In this document: positions 1 through 7,062 of the stretch, piece by piece
Layout: the number at the start of each line of letters is the position of its first letter
Numbering within the stretch: the stretch's first letter is position 1
NCBI GenBank assembly: GCA_964577835.1
Contig: CAZOBN010000001.1
Coordinates: forward strand, 1-64,000
From: CAVVYA01 sp964577835
Lineage (GTDB): Bacteria; Pseudomonadota; Alphaproteobacteria; SMXQ01
Direction: 5' to 3'
Length of the DNA: 64,000 nt
The notes under the pieces: generated by a model
The model's input: the letters and a program-made list of their open reading frames with translations, nothing else
The model's database searches: none
Told to the model about the DNA's origin: nothing
Program-made: the position numbers and the translations under genes

Positions 1-145
1 TCATACCAAGACCACGACGGCAATCCCTCAATCACCGATTTCCCAAACGGACTCTGAGATGCGACAATGTCCACGCAATGACACAAGGCCATCCTGTGGA
101 TAAGTGTTAACCATAACGCTTCGGCAAAGGTATGGGGGGCCAGCC

Positions 146-757
146 ATGCTCATAAAAGCCAAGCAAATTTGGATGGGATCGCTTTTTCTTGCGGTTCTGC
201 TATCCAGCGGCACGACGAGTGCCAGCGTCATCTATAACTTTACTACGACTGCTTTAACCGGGTCGGTCGCAACGTTTCTAGGCGTACCGATCCAACTGAC
301 GCTCACGGACCAGGCGGTGAGCAATGGCTTCCTCAATTTCGAGCAGCAAGCCGTGCCGATTTCCGTCCCGCCCGCTCTACCCGCGTTCGGCCCGCTGACC
401 AATGGCAGCGGTATAGAGCAATTCGCCTGGGGGCCCGGCGGAGCCCGGTTGCCGACAGACAATTTCCTGGACCATTTCAGCGCCTTGCTGACCGGCCTTC
501 CCGACAGCCCATTGGCGGGATCCATCCGATACGATGGATTGTCCGACAATCTCCGTCTGACCTACGATCCTTCGGACGGCCGCTGGGATGGGGTGGTGTT
601 CGCCGATTGGAACATGTTGTGCGGCTCTCCGACGGCCTGCACCTTCGAGGGCTACTTTGTCCGGGTGCCAGAACCCGGAAGCCTCGCGCTCTTCGCCACC
701 GGACTTCTCGCCGTTCCCCTGCTGCTGGGTTTCAGGCGTAGGACGAGAAACGCCTAG
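146..757 (+). CDS. PEP-CTERM sorting-domain protein
   Basis: Exported surface protein of 203 residues with unknown ligand. An N-terminal signal peptide (LFLAVLLSSGTTSAS) precedes a soluble Ser/Thr/Gly-rich middle. The last 26 or so residues form a PEP-CTERM sorting tail: VPEPGSLALF, a hydrophobic helix, then the basic end FRRRTR. In this family the tail is recognised by an exosortase, which cleaves it and releases or anchors the protein in exopolysaccharide-making bacteria. The ATG at 146 has a G-rich stretch (134-139) six bases upstream; an in-frame ATG at 104 would put 14 extra residues before the signal peptide and is less likely. No exosortase or EPS cluster lies in the visible neighbourhood. 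The central domain is not recognised. Confidence 0.85.
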   Translation: MLIKAKQIWMGSLFLAVLLSSGTTSASVIYNFTTTALTGSVATFLGVPIQLTLTDQAVSNGFLNFEQQAVPISVPPALPAFGPLTNGSGIEQFAWGPGGARLPTDNFLDHFSALLTGLPDSPLAGSIRYDGLSDNLRLTYDPSDGRWDGVVFADWNMLCGSPTACTFEGYFVRVPEPGSLALFATGLLAVPLLLGFRRRTRNA

Positions 758-845
758 CCTTCGTGTCGCCGGCGGTGAACAGGTGGTGGCCTTAGTCATG
801 TGGCGCGCGTGTTCTGAGCTGACGGCCTGGGATAAGAATGCCCAA

Positions 846-2021
846 CTACACGGCCCACCTGTAGGGAACGAAACCCTTTGCCAGCCCATCCGCAACCCCG
901 AACGCCTGTTGCGCCCCCGGAACCCCGTTCAACACCGCCACCTTGAGGTTGCCGCGCCAATAGGCCCTGTAGTTGCGGTCGGTGGCCGGCTGGTTGGCCG
1001 CGATCAGCGACGCCAGGTCGGTGGTCTTTTCGCTGGCGAACCAGTGGTAGCCAATGGCGGCGGCGCCGAAGGCTGCGCGGCGGATCGCCTGGCGCACGGA
1101 CCATTGGTAATTATCGCGCCAGTCCTCGAGACCGGCATAGACCATCCAGCCCAGGACGAAGCCGAGATAGTCCTGCTCCCAGGGCGCCACCCAGGCCTTG
1201 ATGTCGGCGACGGCGGCGCTGGCGCTCTGGACCAGCGGATGGGGATTGTCCACCCAGCTCGCCTTGAAGGCGTCGCGGTATTCGTCGAGACGGCGCTTCC
1301 AATAGGACCTCGGCAGAAGATGGCCGGGCACGGCCTCCGGCGTCGCCAGATAGCAGGCCGCGAGATCGCGCAGCCTCCAGGCGAACGCGCGCGGCTGGCC
1401 GGTCATCAGCGGGCGATAGCCGGGCGCGGCGGGTCCCGCGATCAGCTTGTAGGTCGCGGCGGCCTGAAGCTCCTCGAGATACCGGATGTCGCCCGTCGCC
1501 AGATACGGCACATAGCACAGCGCCGGGTAGTGGGCGACATCGGGGGTGACGGGATGTCCCTTGGTCGAGAAGTAGGGCGAGCCCTTGTCCGGGGCATAGG
1601 CGGTGGCGTTCGGCGTCGCTTCGAGATCCACCTTGCCGAAATGCACGGGAACGTCCGCGTGCGCCTCGGCCTGCGCCAGCATGGTGGAAGGCGAGCCGCC
1701 GCACAGCCAGGCGCCTTGCGCCTCGGTGACCAGGCCGATCTCCTGCCGCTCTCCGGTCGTCGGCATGTAGGGCGTCAGGCCGACCGACTTGTAGTCGCCG
1801 CGCGGATAGGTCGGATAGGTGTCTGGCTTCGAGGTATTTGTCTTGGAGAATGGCAGAACCAGCTTGCCGAACTCTGACGGTTTGCGAATGATCTTCGGCA
1901 AATCACCTGTGCGCGTGCGCGTGTAGCCGCCGGGAACCGCCGATGGGGAAGCGGCCACGATTGCGGGCGTCATGGCCAATAACGCAAGCTTATGGAGTAG
2001 GTCCCTGCGCGTTTCATCCAT
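846..2021 (-). CDS. Exported protein of unknown function
   Basis: 391-residue protein with an N-terminal export signal (RRDLLHKLALLAMTPAIVA, twin-Arg-like RRD), so it is probably periplasmic. The body is rich in Trp and Tyr with repeated helical stretches (PALCYVPYLATGDIRYL, DYLGFVLGWMVYAGL), which recalls alpha/alpha-toroid carbohydrate-active proteins, but I cannot assign a family or catalytic residues. The ATG at 2021 is preceded by an excellent ribosome binding site (GGGAGGTGAAC); the open frame extends 22 codons further upstream without one. It is convergent with the PEP-CTERM gene, 88 bases apart. Some alphaproteobacterial proteins with similar PYMPTTGERQEIG-type segments seem to be much longer, so this could be a shortened relative; that is from memory only. 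Confidence 0.7.
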   Translation of the reverse strand: MDETRRDLLHKLALLAMTPAIVAASPSAVPGGYTRTRTGDLPKIIRKPSEFGKLVLPFSKTNTSKPDTYPTYPRGDYKSVGLTPYMPTTGERQEIGLVTEAQGAWLCGGSPSTMLAQAEAHADVPVHFGKVDLEATPNATAYAPDKGSPYFSTKGHPVTPDVAHYPALCYVPYLATGDIRYLEELQAAATYKLIAGPAAPGYRPLMTGQPRAFAWRLRDLAACYLATPEAVPGHLLPRSYWKRRLDEYRDAFKASWVDNPHPLVQSASAAVADIKAWVAPWEQDYLGFVLGWMVYAGLEDWRDNYQWSVRQAIRRAAFGAAAIGYHWFASEKTTDLASLIAANQPATDRNYRAYWRGNLKVAVLNGVPGAQQAFGVADGLAKGFVPYRWAV

Positions 2022-2346
2022 GTTCACCTCCCAGCGCCCGACATCCGATGTAAGCCCAAGTAAAAAGCAATCTGCCGCAAGATACACGCTCGACGTCCTG
2101 TAGCGCTTGCCGGTGGAGCCTGCGCCTGTGGAACCCGCATTCGCGCGCGTGAGGACGACTATACTAACGTTGCGTTCTACTCAGAAGCCGGGAGGCAATC
2201 GCCTTGGGTTCACGTCATGTCCGGTCGTGACGAACTCCCCGGGCTGCCTTCATAGAGCGCGATGTTTGCCAACCCGCGGAGGGACCACTGCGGCATTGCA
2301 TCGTGAGACAAGCAGGGTAGCAAGCCGTTTATTTAAAACAAGGAAA
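2022..2346. other. Intergenic gap without recognised gene
   Basis: 325 bases between the start of the exported protein and the 3' end of tRNA-Arg. It should carry the promoter of the leftward exported-protein gene. I see no convincing reading frame, hairpin or repeat in it. Confidence 0.5.
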
Positions 2347-2423
2347 TGGCGCGCCCGGAGAGATTCGAACTCCCGACCCTCAGATTCGTAGTCTGATGCT
2401 CTATCCAGCTGAGCTACGGGCGC
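2347..2423 (-). tRNA. tRNA-Arg (anticodon ACG)
   Basis: Reading the minus strand, the acceptor strand GCGCCCG at the 5' end pairs with CGGGCGC near the 3' end. The D-arm contains AGCTCAGCTGGATAGAGC, the anticodon loop is CTACGAA with anticodon ACG, and the T-arm contains GGTTCGAATC-type sequence (here GAGTTCGAATCTC). The discriminator is G and the terminal CCA is encoded, giving 77 bases. tRNA-Arg(ACG) has its A34 modified to inosine in bacteria and reads CGU, CGC and CGA. Confidence 0.97.
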
Positions 2424-2466
2424 GTGATGCGGCGGGAGAACCCCGGCGCGGTCCAGAAGGGTCGCG

Positions 2467-2495
2467 ACACTACTCAACCGCGCCCGGCTTGGCAA
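2467..2495 (-). promoter_or_regulatory. Candidate promoter of tRNA-Arg
   Basis: On the minus strand TTGCCA (2490-2495) and TAGTGT (2467-2472) are separated by 17 bases. The -35 matches consensus at five of six positions and the -10 keeps the TA...T bases. Transcription would begin around 2460, leaving a leader of about 37 bases before the mature tRNA. Confidence 0.5.
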
Positions 2496-2710
2496 GCCTT
2501 GCTCCACCTTGCGCCGCCCGATGCCGACGCAGAGGGGCAACACCTCGCATGGCTTCAGCCGTACGGCACGGTTCGGGCTTGTCCCCTACCGCGCCATTGC
2601 ATTAGAGTTCCAGTGAAATTAAGGGGTTGTGAAAAGCCCGTCTCGCCCACTACAAGCTTGCGCCGGGCGAAGGCGTTCACCACGCCATAGAATAGGGGTA
2701 AAAGGTCCAA

Positions 2711-3868
2711 ATGACCCGACTGTCCAGCTGCGCCGCGCTCCTCGCGGCCGCAATCGCTTTTGGCGGTTGCTCCTTTGTCTCGGATACCTTGTTCCCCTCG
2801 CTGTCCGGAGAAGATCCGGCGAAAGCCAAGCCGTCGACACAACGCATCGAAATTCCGCCGGGCCCGGCCGAGATGGCGGGCGCGCCACCGGCGCTCGGCA
2901 CTTCCAGCTTCGAACCGGGCAGCGTCACCGCCGGCTCGCCGACCGGCACCGAAGTCGGCCGCAAGATCCAAAATCTGCGCGAGGATTTGCGCCGCCTGCA
3001 GACCAATATCGCCCAGTACAACGGCGTGCTGCAGGGCATCCGCGGCCAGACCGTGCAGAACGCGCAGCGTTATCACGGCACCGTCGCCGCCATCAACGCG
3101 CGCCTGCAGGTCGGCACCACCCCCGGCAACCCGATCCTGACGACCCAGTGGAACACGGCGCAGCAGCAGCTCGACGCGATCAGCTCCGATATCGCGAGAA
3201 TGAACACCCTGGCCAACAAGGTGGCCTCCGATTCCTCGACCGCCGCCTATCTCCTGGAGACGACGCGCGCGCTCTACGGCCTGTCCGGAGCGGTCGAAGA
3301 GGACCATCGCCAGCTCTCCATTCTCGAGGACGAGGTCAATCGCACCGTGGTGCTGGTCGACCGTCTGCTCAACGAGCTCAACGATGACGTCACCCGTCAG
3401 ACCAACTACCTGATCAACGAGCGGCGCAATCTGACCACGCTCGCGCTGGCCATCAAAAATGGCGAGATGCTCGGCTCCAACCTGTCCAACCGCGCCTACG
3501 ACAGCAGCGTGCCGGTGGGCCCATCGAGCCGCGGTCCGATCGCCTCCACGCCGATGGATCTGGCGGCGCGCAGGCCGCTGGTCGTCATTCGCTTCGACCG
3601 CCCCGATGTCGAATACCAGCAGGCCCTCTATACCGCCGTGAATCGCGCGCTCGAGCGTCGCCCCAATGCGATGTTCGATGTGGTTGCGGTGGCGCCGTCG
3701 CGCGGCTCGCCCGCCCAGGCCGCGGCGACCACCTCGACCGCCCGGCGCAACGCGGAGAACGTGCTGCGTTCCCTCAACAACATGGGCCTGCCCGCGAGCC
3801 GCGTCAGCATGTCGGCCATGAACAGCGCCGATGCCGCGACGCCCGAGGTGCACATCTACGTGCGCTGA
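2711..3868 (+). CDS. Coiled-coil lipoprotein, unknown function
   Basis: 385-residue predicted lipoprotein. The N-terminus has a short signal peptide ending in the lipobox FGGC (Cys20), so the protein is probably anchored in the outer membrane. Residues about 85-240 are strongly helical and heptad-like (VGRKIQNLREDLRRLQTN and following), consistent with a coiled coil. The last 100 residues form a compact alpha/beta-like domain (RRPLVVIRFDRPDVEY ... VHIYVR) reminiscent of OmpA/SPOR-type peptidoglycan-binding folds, although I do not recognise it firmly. The start is the first codon preceding the lipobox, with AAAGG (2700-2704) upstream. A strong terminator follows directly, so it is probably monocistronic. 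An envelope structural role is inference. Confidence 0.8.
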   Translation: MTRLSSCAALLAAAIAFGGCSFVSDTLFPSLSGEDPAKAKPSTQRIEIPPGPAEMAGAPPALGTSSFEPGSVTAGSPTGTEVGRKIQNLREDLRRLQTNIAQYNGVLQGIRGQTVQNAQRYHGTVAAINARLQVGTTPGNPILTTQWNTAQQQLDAISSDIARMNTLANKVASDSSTAAYLLETTRALYGLSGAVEEDHRQLSILEDEVNRTVVLVDRLLNELNDDVTRQTNYLINERRNLTTLALAIKNGEMLGSNLSNRAYDSSVPVGPSSRGPIASTPMDLAARRPLVVIRFDRPDVEYQQALYTAVNRALERRPNAMFDVVAVAPSRGSPAQAAATTSTARRNAENVLRSLNNMGLPASRVSMSAMNSADAATPEVHIYVR

Positions 3869-3890
3869 AGCCCGTCACACGCGACCAGAG

Positions 3891-3924
3891 AGGGCCGTCC
3901 CGTCGGGGCGGCCCTTTTGATTTT
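3891..3924 (+). terminator. Rho-independent terminator after lipoprotein gene
   Basis: The stem AGGGCCG / CGGCCCT (3891-3897 with 3909-3915) continues through an inner CCC/GGG pair around a GTCG loop and is followed by TTTTGATTTT. It lies 23 bases after the stop codon of the lipoprotein gene. Confidence 0.85.
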
Positions 3925-4021
3925 ATTGGCAAAATTTTCAGGTCCGGCACCTTCCACTTTGACAATCGGCAAGGCGCCGGACAACAATCCGGCAAATCTT
4001 TTGCGTTTGGGGAGGAGCCGC

Positions 4022-4723
4022 ATGGCACGCACCGATCATTGCTGGACCGACGTTGTCGATCCCAGCGAACAGGAAATCTACGCCGATTTCTTCAAGCGCA
4101 CCGGTCGGGGCGTCGGCGACAAGCCGGCCCTGCTGGCCATCGACCTCTACAACAAGGTTTATGCTGGCGGCCCACTGCCGGTCGCCGAGGTCAACAAAAC
4201 CCATCCCGGAAGCTGCGGCATCAATGCCTATAACGCGATCGAGCCGACCAAGCAGCTGTTCGCGGCCGCGCGGGCTGCCGGAATCCCGATCGTTTACACC
4301 ACGGCCAATCCCAATCCGCGCGTCAGTGCCACCAATCGCCAGAAAGACCAGAAAGAGCTCGTGGCCGGCAGCGGCTATGGGATCTGGAAGGATTTCGCGC
4401 CGCAGCCGAGCGATCTGATCATCTACAAGGAGCGCGCCTCGGGCTTCTTTGGCACACCGCTCGTCGCTCACCTGCAGCAATGGGGCGTGCGCAGCCTGAT
4501 CGTCTGCGGCGAGAGCACGTCCGGCTGCGTCCGCGCCAGCGTCGTCGAGGGATTTTCCAACGGCTTCCACATGACGGTGGTGGAGGAATGCGTCTACGAC
4601 CGCTCGATGCTGTCGCACAAGGTCGCGCTGTTCGACCTGCACCACAAATATGCCGACGTGCTGCATATCGACGAGGTGGTGAGCCACCTGGATGGCCTGC
4701 CACGTCTCAAGGCCGCGAGCTAA
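4022..4723 (+). CDS. Isochorismatase-family cysteine hydrolase
   Basis: 233-residue member of the isochorismatase-like hydrolases, which includes N-carbamoylsarcosine amidase and maleamate amidohydrolase. The catalytic Asp-Lys-Cys set is visible: Asp in LLAIDLYN near residue 42, Lys in IIYKERASGFFGT, and the nucleophile Cys in ESTSGCVRAS. The residues after Asp (YNKVYAGG) resemble the amidase branch more than isochorismatase itself. The ATG at 4022 follows a GGGGAGGAG ribosome binding site; an upstream in-frame ATG at 3917 lies inside the preceding terminator and is rejected. Substrate cannot be told from sequence. It lies 9 bases upstream of two tiny membrane-protein genes on the same strand and may be cotranscribed with them. 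Confidence 0.88.
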   Translation: MARTDHCWTDVVDPSEQEIYADFFKRTGRGVGDKPALLAIDLYNKVYAGGPLPVAEVNKTHPGSCGINAYNAIEPTKQLFAAARAAGIPIVYTTANPNPRVSATNRQKDQKELVAGSGYGIWKDFAPQPSDLIIYKERASGFFGTPLVAHLQQWGVRSLIVCGESTSGCVRASVVEGFSNGFHMTVVEECVYDRSMLSHKVALFDLHHKYADVLHIDEVVSHLDGLPRLKAAS

Positions 4724-4732
4724 AGCGCGCCC

Positions 4733-4927
4733 ATGCCGCAGGAATTAGCCGGCACATTCATCGGCCTCCTGCTGGTGGCGATTCCGTTCTGGAAAATCCT
4801 CGACCGTACGGGCGTGGCGAAGGGCTGGATCCTCCTCCTGCTCATCCCGGGGTTGGGGATTTTCTTTCTCTGGCTCGTTCTCGCCCGGGCGCGCTGGACG
4901 CCTCGCGCCGTGGATGCCGGCCGATGA
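4733..4927 (+). CDS. Small two-helix membrane protein (first of a pair)
   Basis: 64-residue protein with two hydrophobic helices (about residues 6-20 and 31-49) and basic residues between them (KILDRTGVAKGW). Its second half (GWILLLLIPGLGIFFLWLVL) resembles the matching part of the next protein, suggesting a tandem duplication. The stop codon overlaps the start of the next gene as ATGA, so the two are translationally coupled. The function is unknown. Confidence 0.6.
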   Translation: MPQELAGTFIGLLLVAIPFWKILDRTGVAKGWILLLLIPGLGIFFLWLVLARARWTPRAVDAGR

Positions 4928-5139
4928 GCGGCTTCAGTGTCTGGCACATCACGATCTTCTTCCTGTTTTTCGTGCTGCCGCAGTTGCCCGCCTATTGGGT
5001 CATCAAGCGCGCCGGATGGCCGGGATGGCATTTCATCATCCTGGTCATCCCGCTGGTCGGGCTGGTCTGGTTGTGGATTTTCGCGTTCGGCAAATGGAGC
5101 CCGCCCGGCGGCGAGTTGATGCCTGACCCGCGGGTCTAA
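4924..5139 (+). CDS. Small two-helix membrane protein (second of a pair)
   Basis: 71-residue protein with two membrane helices (ITIFFLFFVLPQLPAYWV and HFIILVIPLVGLVWLWI) flanking a short KRAGWPGW loop. It shares the layout helix, basic loop with R/K and G-W, helix with IPG/IPL-GL-LWL with the preceding protein. Its start overlaps the previous stop by four bases (ATGA), and its stop overlaps the stop of the convergent panC by four bases (5136-5139). Size and topology recall small DUF805- or PLDc_N-like membrane proteins, but I cannot assign a family. Confidence 0.6.
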   Translation: MSGFSVWHITIFFLFFVLPQLPAYWVIKRAGWPGWHFIILVIPLVGLVWLWIFAFGKWSPPGGELMPDPRV

Positions 5140-6005
5140 CCCGCCGGATTCACCGGCAGGTTGTCGATCAGTCGCGTTTTGCCCAGGCGTGCCGCGGCGA
5201 GCAGCCGGGCCGGACGGTTGACCGTGTTCAACGGCGCCAGCGTTTCCGCATCCCGCAGATCGAGATAATCGACGCTGCTGAACCCCACGTTCAAAAGGTT
5301 ACGGCGCGCGTGTTCCACCATATCCGTCGCCGACCCTTGGCCGGCTTCGAGCGCGGCCGCGAGATCCTTGAGCGTGCGATAGAGCGTGGGCGCGATCTTG
5401 CGCTCCTCCGATCCGAGATAGGCGTTGCGCGAGGATAGCGCGAGCCCGTCCACATCACGCACGGTCGGCACGCCGACGATGCGGGTGGCGATGTCGAGAT
5501 CGCGGGCGAGACGCCGGACAATAAGAAGCTGCTGATAGTCCTTCTCGCCGAAGAAGGCGGCATCCGCCTGCGCCTGATTGAGCAGCTTGGCCACCACCGT
5601 GGCGACGCCCGCGAAATGATGCGTCCGCACCGCGCCTTCCATCTCGGCGCTGAGGTCCGAGACAGTGACCGTCGTGGCAAAGCCTTCGGGATACATTTCC
5701 TCGACCGTCGGCGCGTAAAGCAGATCGGCCTCGGTCGCCGCCAGGGCACGGGCGTCGGCGACCTCGTCGCGCGGATAGCGCGCGAAATCCTCATTGGGAC
5801 CGAACTGGGTGGGATTGACGAAAAGGCTGACGACCACGTGCTGCGCGCGCGCGCGCGCCGCCTTGACCAAGGCGAGGTGACCGAGATGCAAGGCGCCCAT
5901 GGTCGGCACGAGAGCGACCTGGGTTGCGCGCCCGTCACGGCCCGCACTGCGCCACTCGGCAATGCGCGCGCGAAGCGCGGCAACGCTGCGGACGGTCTCG
6001 ATCAT
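5136..6005 (-). CDS. panC: Pantothenate synthetase (pantoate-beta-alanine ligase)
   Basis: Condenses pantoate with beta-alanine using ATP, the last step of pantothenate synthesis, in the cytoplasm. The 289-residue protein is full length. It shows PTMGALHLGH (residues 34-43, containing the HxGH nucleotide-binding signature), the FVNPTQFGPNEDF block (62-74) for pantoate binding, FFGEKDYQQL, and the KMSKS-like LSSRNAYL. It lies 32 bases downstream of panB on the same strand, forming a panBC operon. Its stop overlaps a convergent small gene by four bases. Confidence 0.97.
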   Translation of the reverse strand: MIETVRSVAALRARIAEWRSAGRDGRATQVALVPTMGALHLGHLALVKAARARAQHVVVSLFVNPTQFGPNEDFARYPRDEVADARALAATEADLLYAPTVEEMYPEGFATTVTVSDLSAEMEGAVRTHHFAGVATVVAKLLNQAQADAAFFGEKDYQQLLIVRRLARDLDIATRIVGVPTVRDVDGLALSSRNAYLGSEERKIAPTLYRTLKDLAAALEAGQGSATDMVEHARRNLLNVGFSSVDYLDLRDAETLAPLNTVNRPARLLAAARLGKTRLIDNLPVNPAG

Positions 6006-6037
6006 CGGTGGCCGGAGGATGGTTCTATCAGCACGAT

Positions 6038-6877
6038 TCAGCCGGAGACGCGCTTCGGTCCCCCGCCGAACGTGTGCTCGTCACCGGGGAAACGGCGCGC
6101 CCGCACGTCGCGCGCATAGTCGGCGGCGGCCTTCTCGATCTGCGGCCCGAGCTCGGCATAGCGCTTGACGAATTTCGGCGTGAAGTCGGTGAACAGCCCA
6201 AGGAGATCGTCGGTCACCAGCACCTGCCCGTCGCACGCGGCGGAGGCGCCGATCCCAATGGTCGGCACCGGCACCCGCTGGGTCAATTCGCGCGCCACCG
6301 GCTCGGTCGTTCCTTCGACAACGATGCCGAAGGCGCCGGCGGCGGCAATCGCCTCGCCGTCCGCGAGCACCTGATCGGCATCGGTCGGATTGCGGCCGCG
6401 AATGCGATAGCCGCCGGTGGCCTTCACCGATTGCGGCATCAAGCCGACATGGCCCAGCACGGGAATGCCGCGAGTGGTCAGGAAATTCACGGTGTCGGCC
6501 ATCTCGACGCCGCCTTCCAGCTTCACCGCATCGCATCCTGTTTCGATCATGACGCGCGAGGCGGTGCGATAGGCCTCGAAGGGAGACACCTGATAGGAGC
6601 CGAACGGCAGGTCGACGACGACACAGGCATGCTGAGCGCCGCGCACGACCGCGGCACCATGGGCGATCATCATGTCGACCGTGACGCCAAGGGTCGTCTC
6701 GAGGCCGTAGATCACCATGCCGAGCGAATCCCCGACCAGCAGCATATCCATATAGGGGTCCAGACGCCGCGCCATAGGCGTGGTGTAGGCGGTCAGGCTG
6801 ACGATGGGTTCGCCGCCTTTGCGGGCCCGGAGCGCGGGTACCGTGATGGCCTTGCTGCTGCTCGATGATGTGGACAC
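6038..6877 (-). CDS. panB: 3-methyl-2-oxobutanoate hydroxymethyltransferase
   Basis: Transfers a hydroxymethyl group from methylenetetrahydrofolate to 2-oxoisovalerate to make ketopantoate, the first committed step of pantothenate synthesis. With a GTG start at 6877 the protein is 279 residues, the usual size. Metal and substrate residues are visible in LLVGDSLGM (about 46-54), VVVDLPFGSY (86-95), AVKLEGG (117-123) and VVEGTTE. The GTG is preceded by AAGGAGGG at good spacing, whereas the open frame extends 62 codons upstream without homology. panC follows on the same strand. Ketopantoate reductase (panE) is not in the window. Confidence 0.97.
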   Translation of the reverse strand: MSTSSSSSKAITVPALRARKGGEPIVSLTAYTTPMARRLDPYMDMLLVGDSLGMVIYGLETTLGVTVDMMIAHGAAVVRGAQHACVVVDLPFGSYQVSPFEAYRTASRVMIETGCDAVKLEGGVEMADTVNFLTTRGIPVLGHVGLMPQSVKATGGYRIRGRNPTDADQVLADGEAIAAAGAFGIVVEGTTEPVARELTQRVPVPTIGIGASAACDGQVLVTDDLLGLFTDFTPKFVKRYAELGPQIEKAAADYARDVRARRFPGDEHTFGGGPKRVSG

Positions 6878-7062
6878 CTGACCCTCCTTGGCGAGCGCGG
6901 CGCGCGGGTGCTTTTTACGCCCATTATGCTGCGGCGCAAAACGAATAATGCGGCGGGTGTTCGTCCTGATTATGTAGGCTTTGTGGTAGGTTATGCCAAG
7001 ATCACTGGGTCCCGGCGGGGCGAAAAACGGGGCTCGGATCGCATTTGTGGGGAGACGACCCA

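Noticed and set aside
95..103. Perfect DnaA box (TGTGGATAA) near the left edge
   Set aside because: Only one was noticed; a nine-base match is expected roughly once per 130 kb per strand by chance, and no AT-rich unwinding region or box cluster accompanies it, so it is not evidence for an origin.
588..1877. 429-codon open frame on the plus strand
   Set aside because: A shadow of the minus-strand exported protein at 846-2021, which has a signal peptide and a strong ribosome binding site; the shadow has arginine-rich, family-free sequence.
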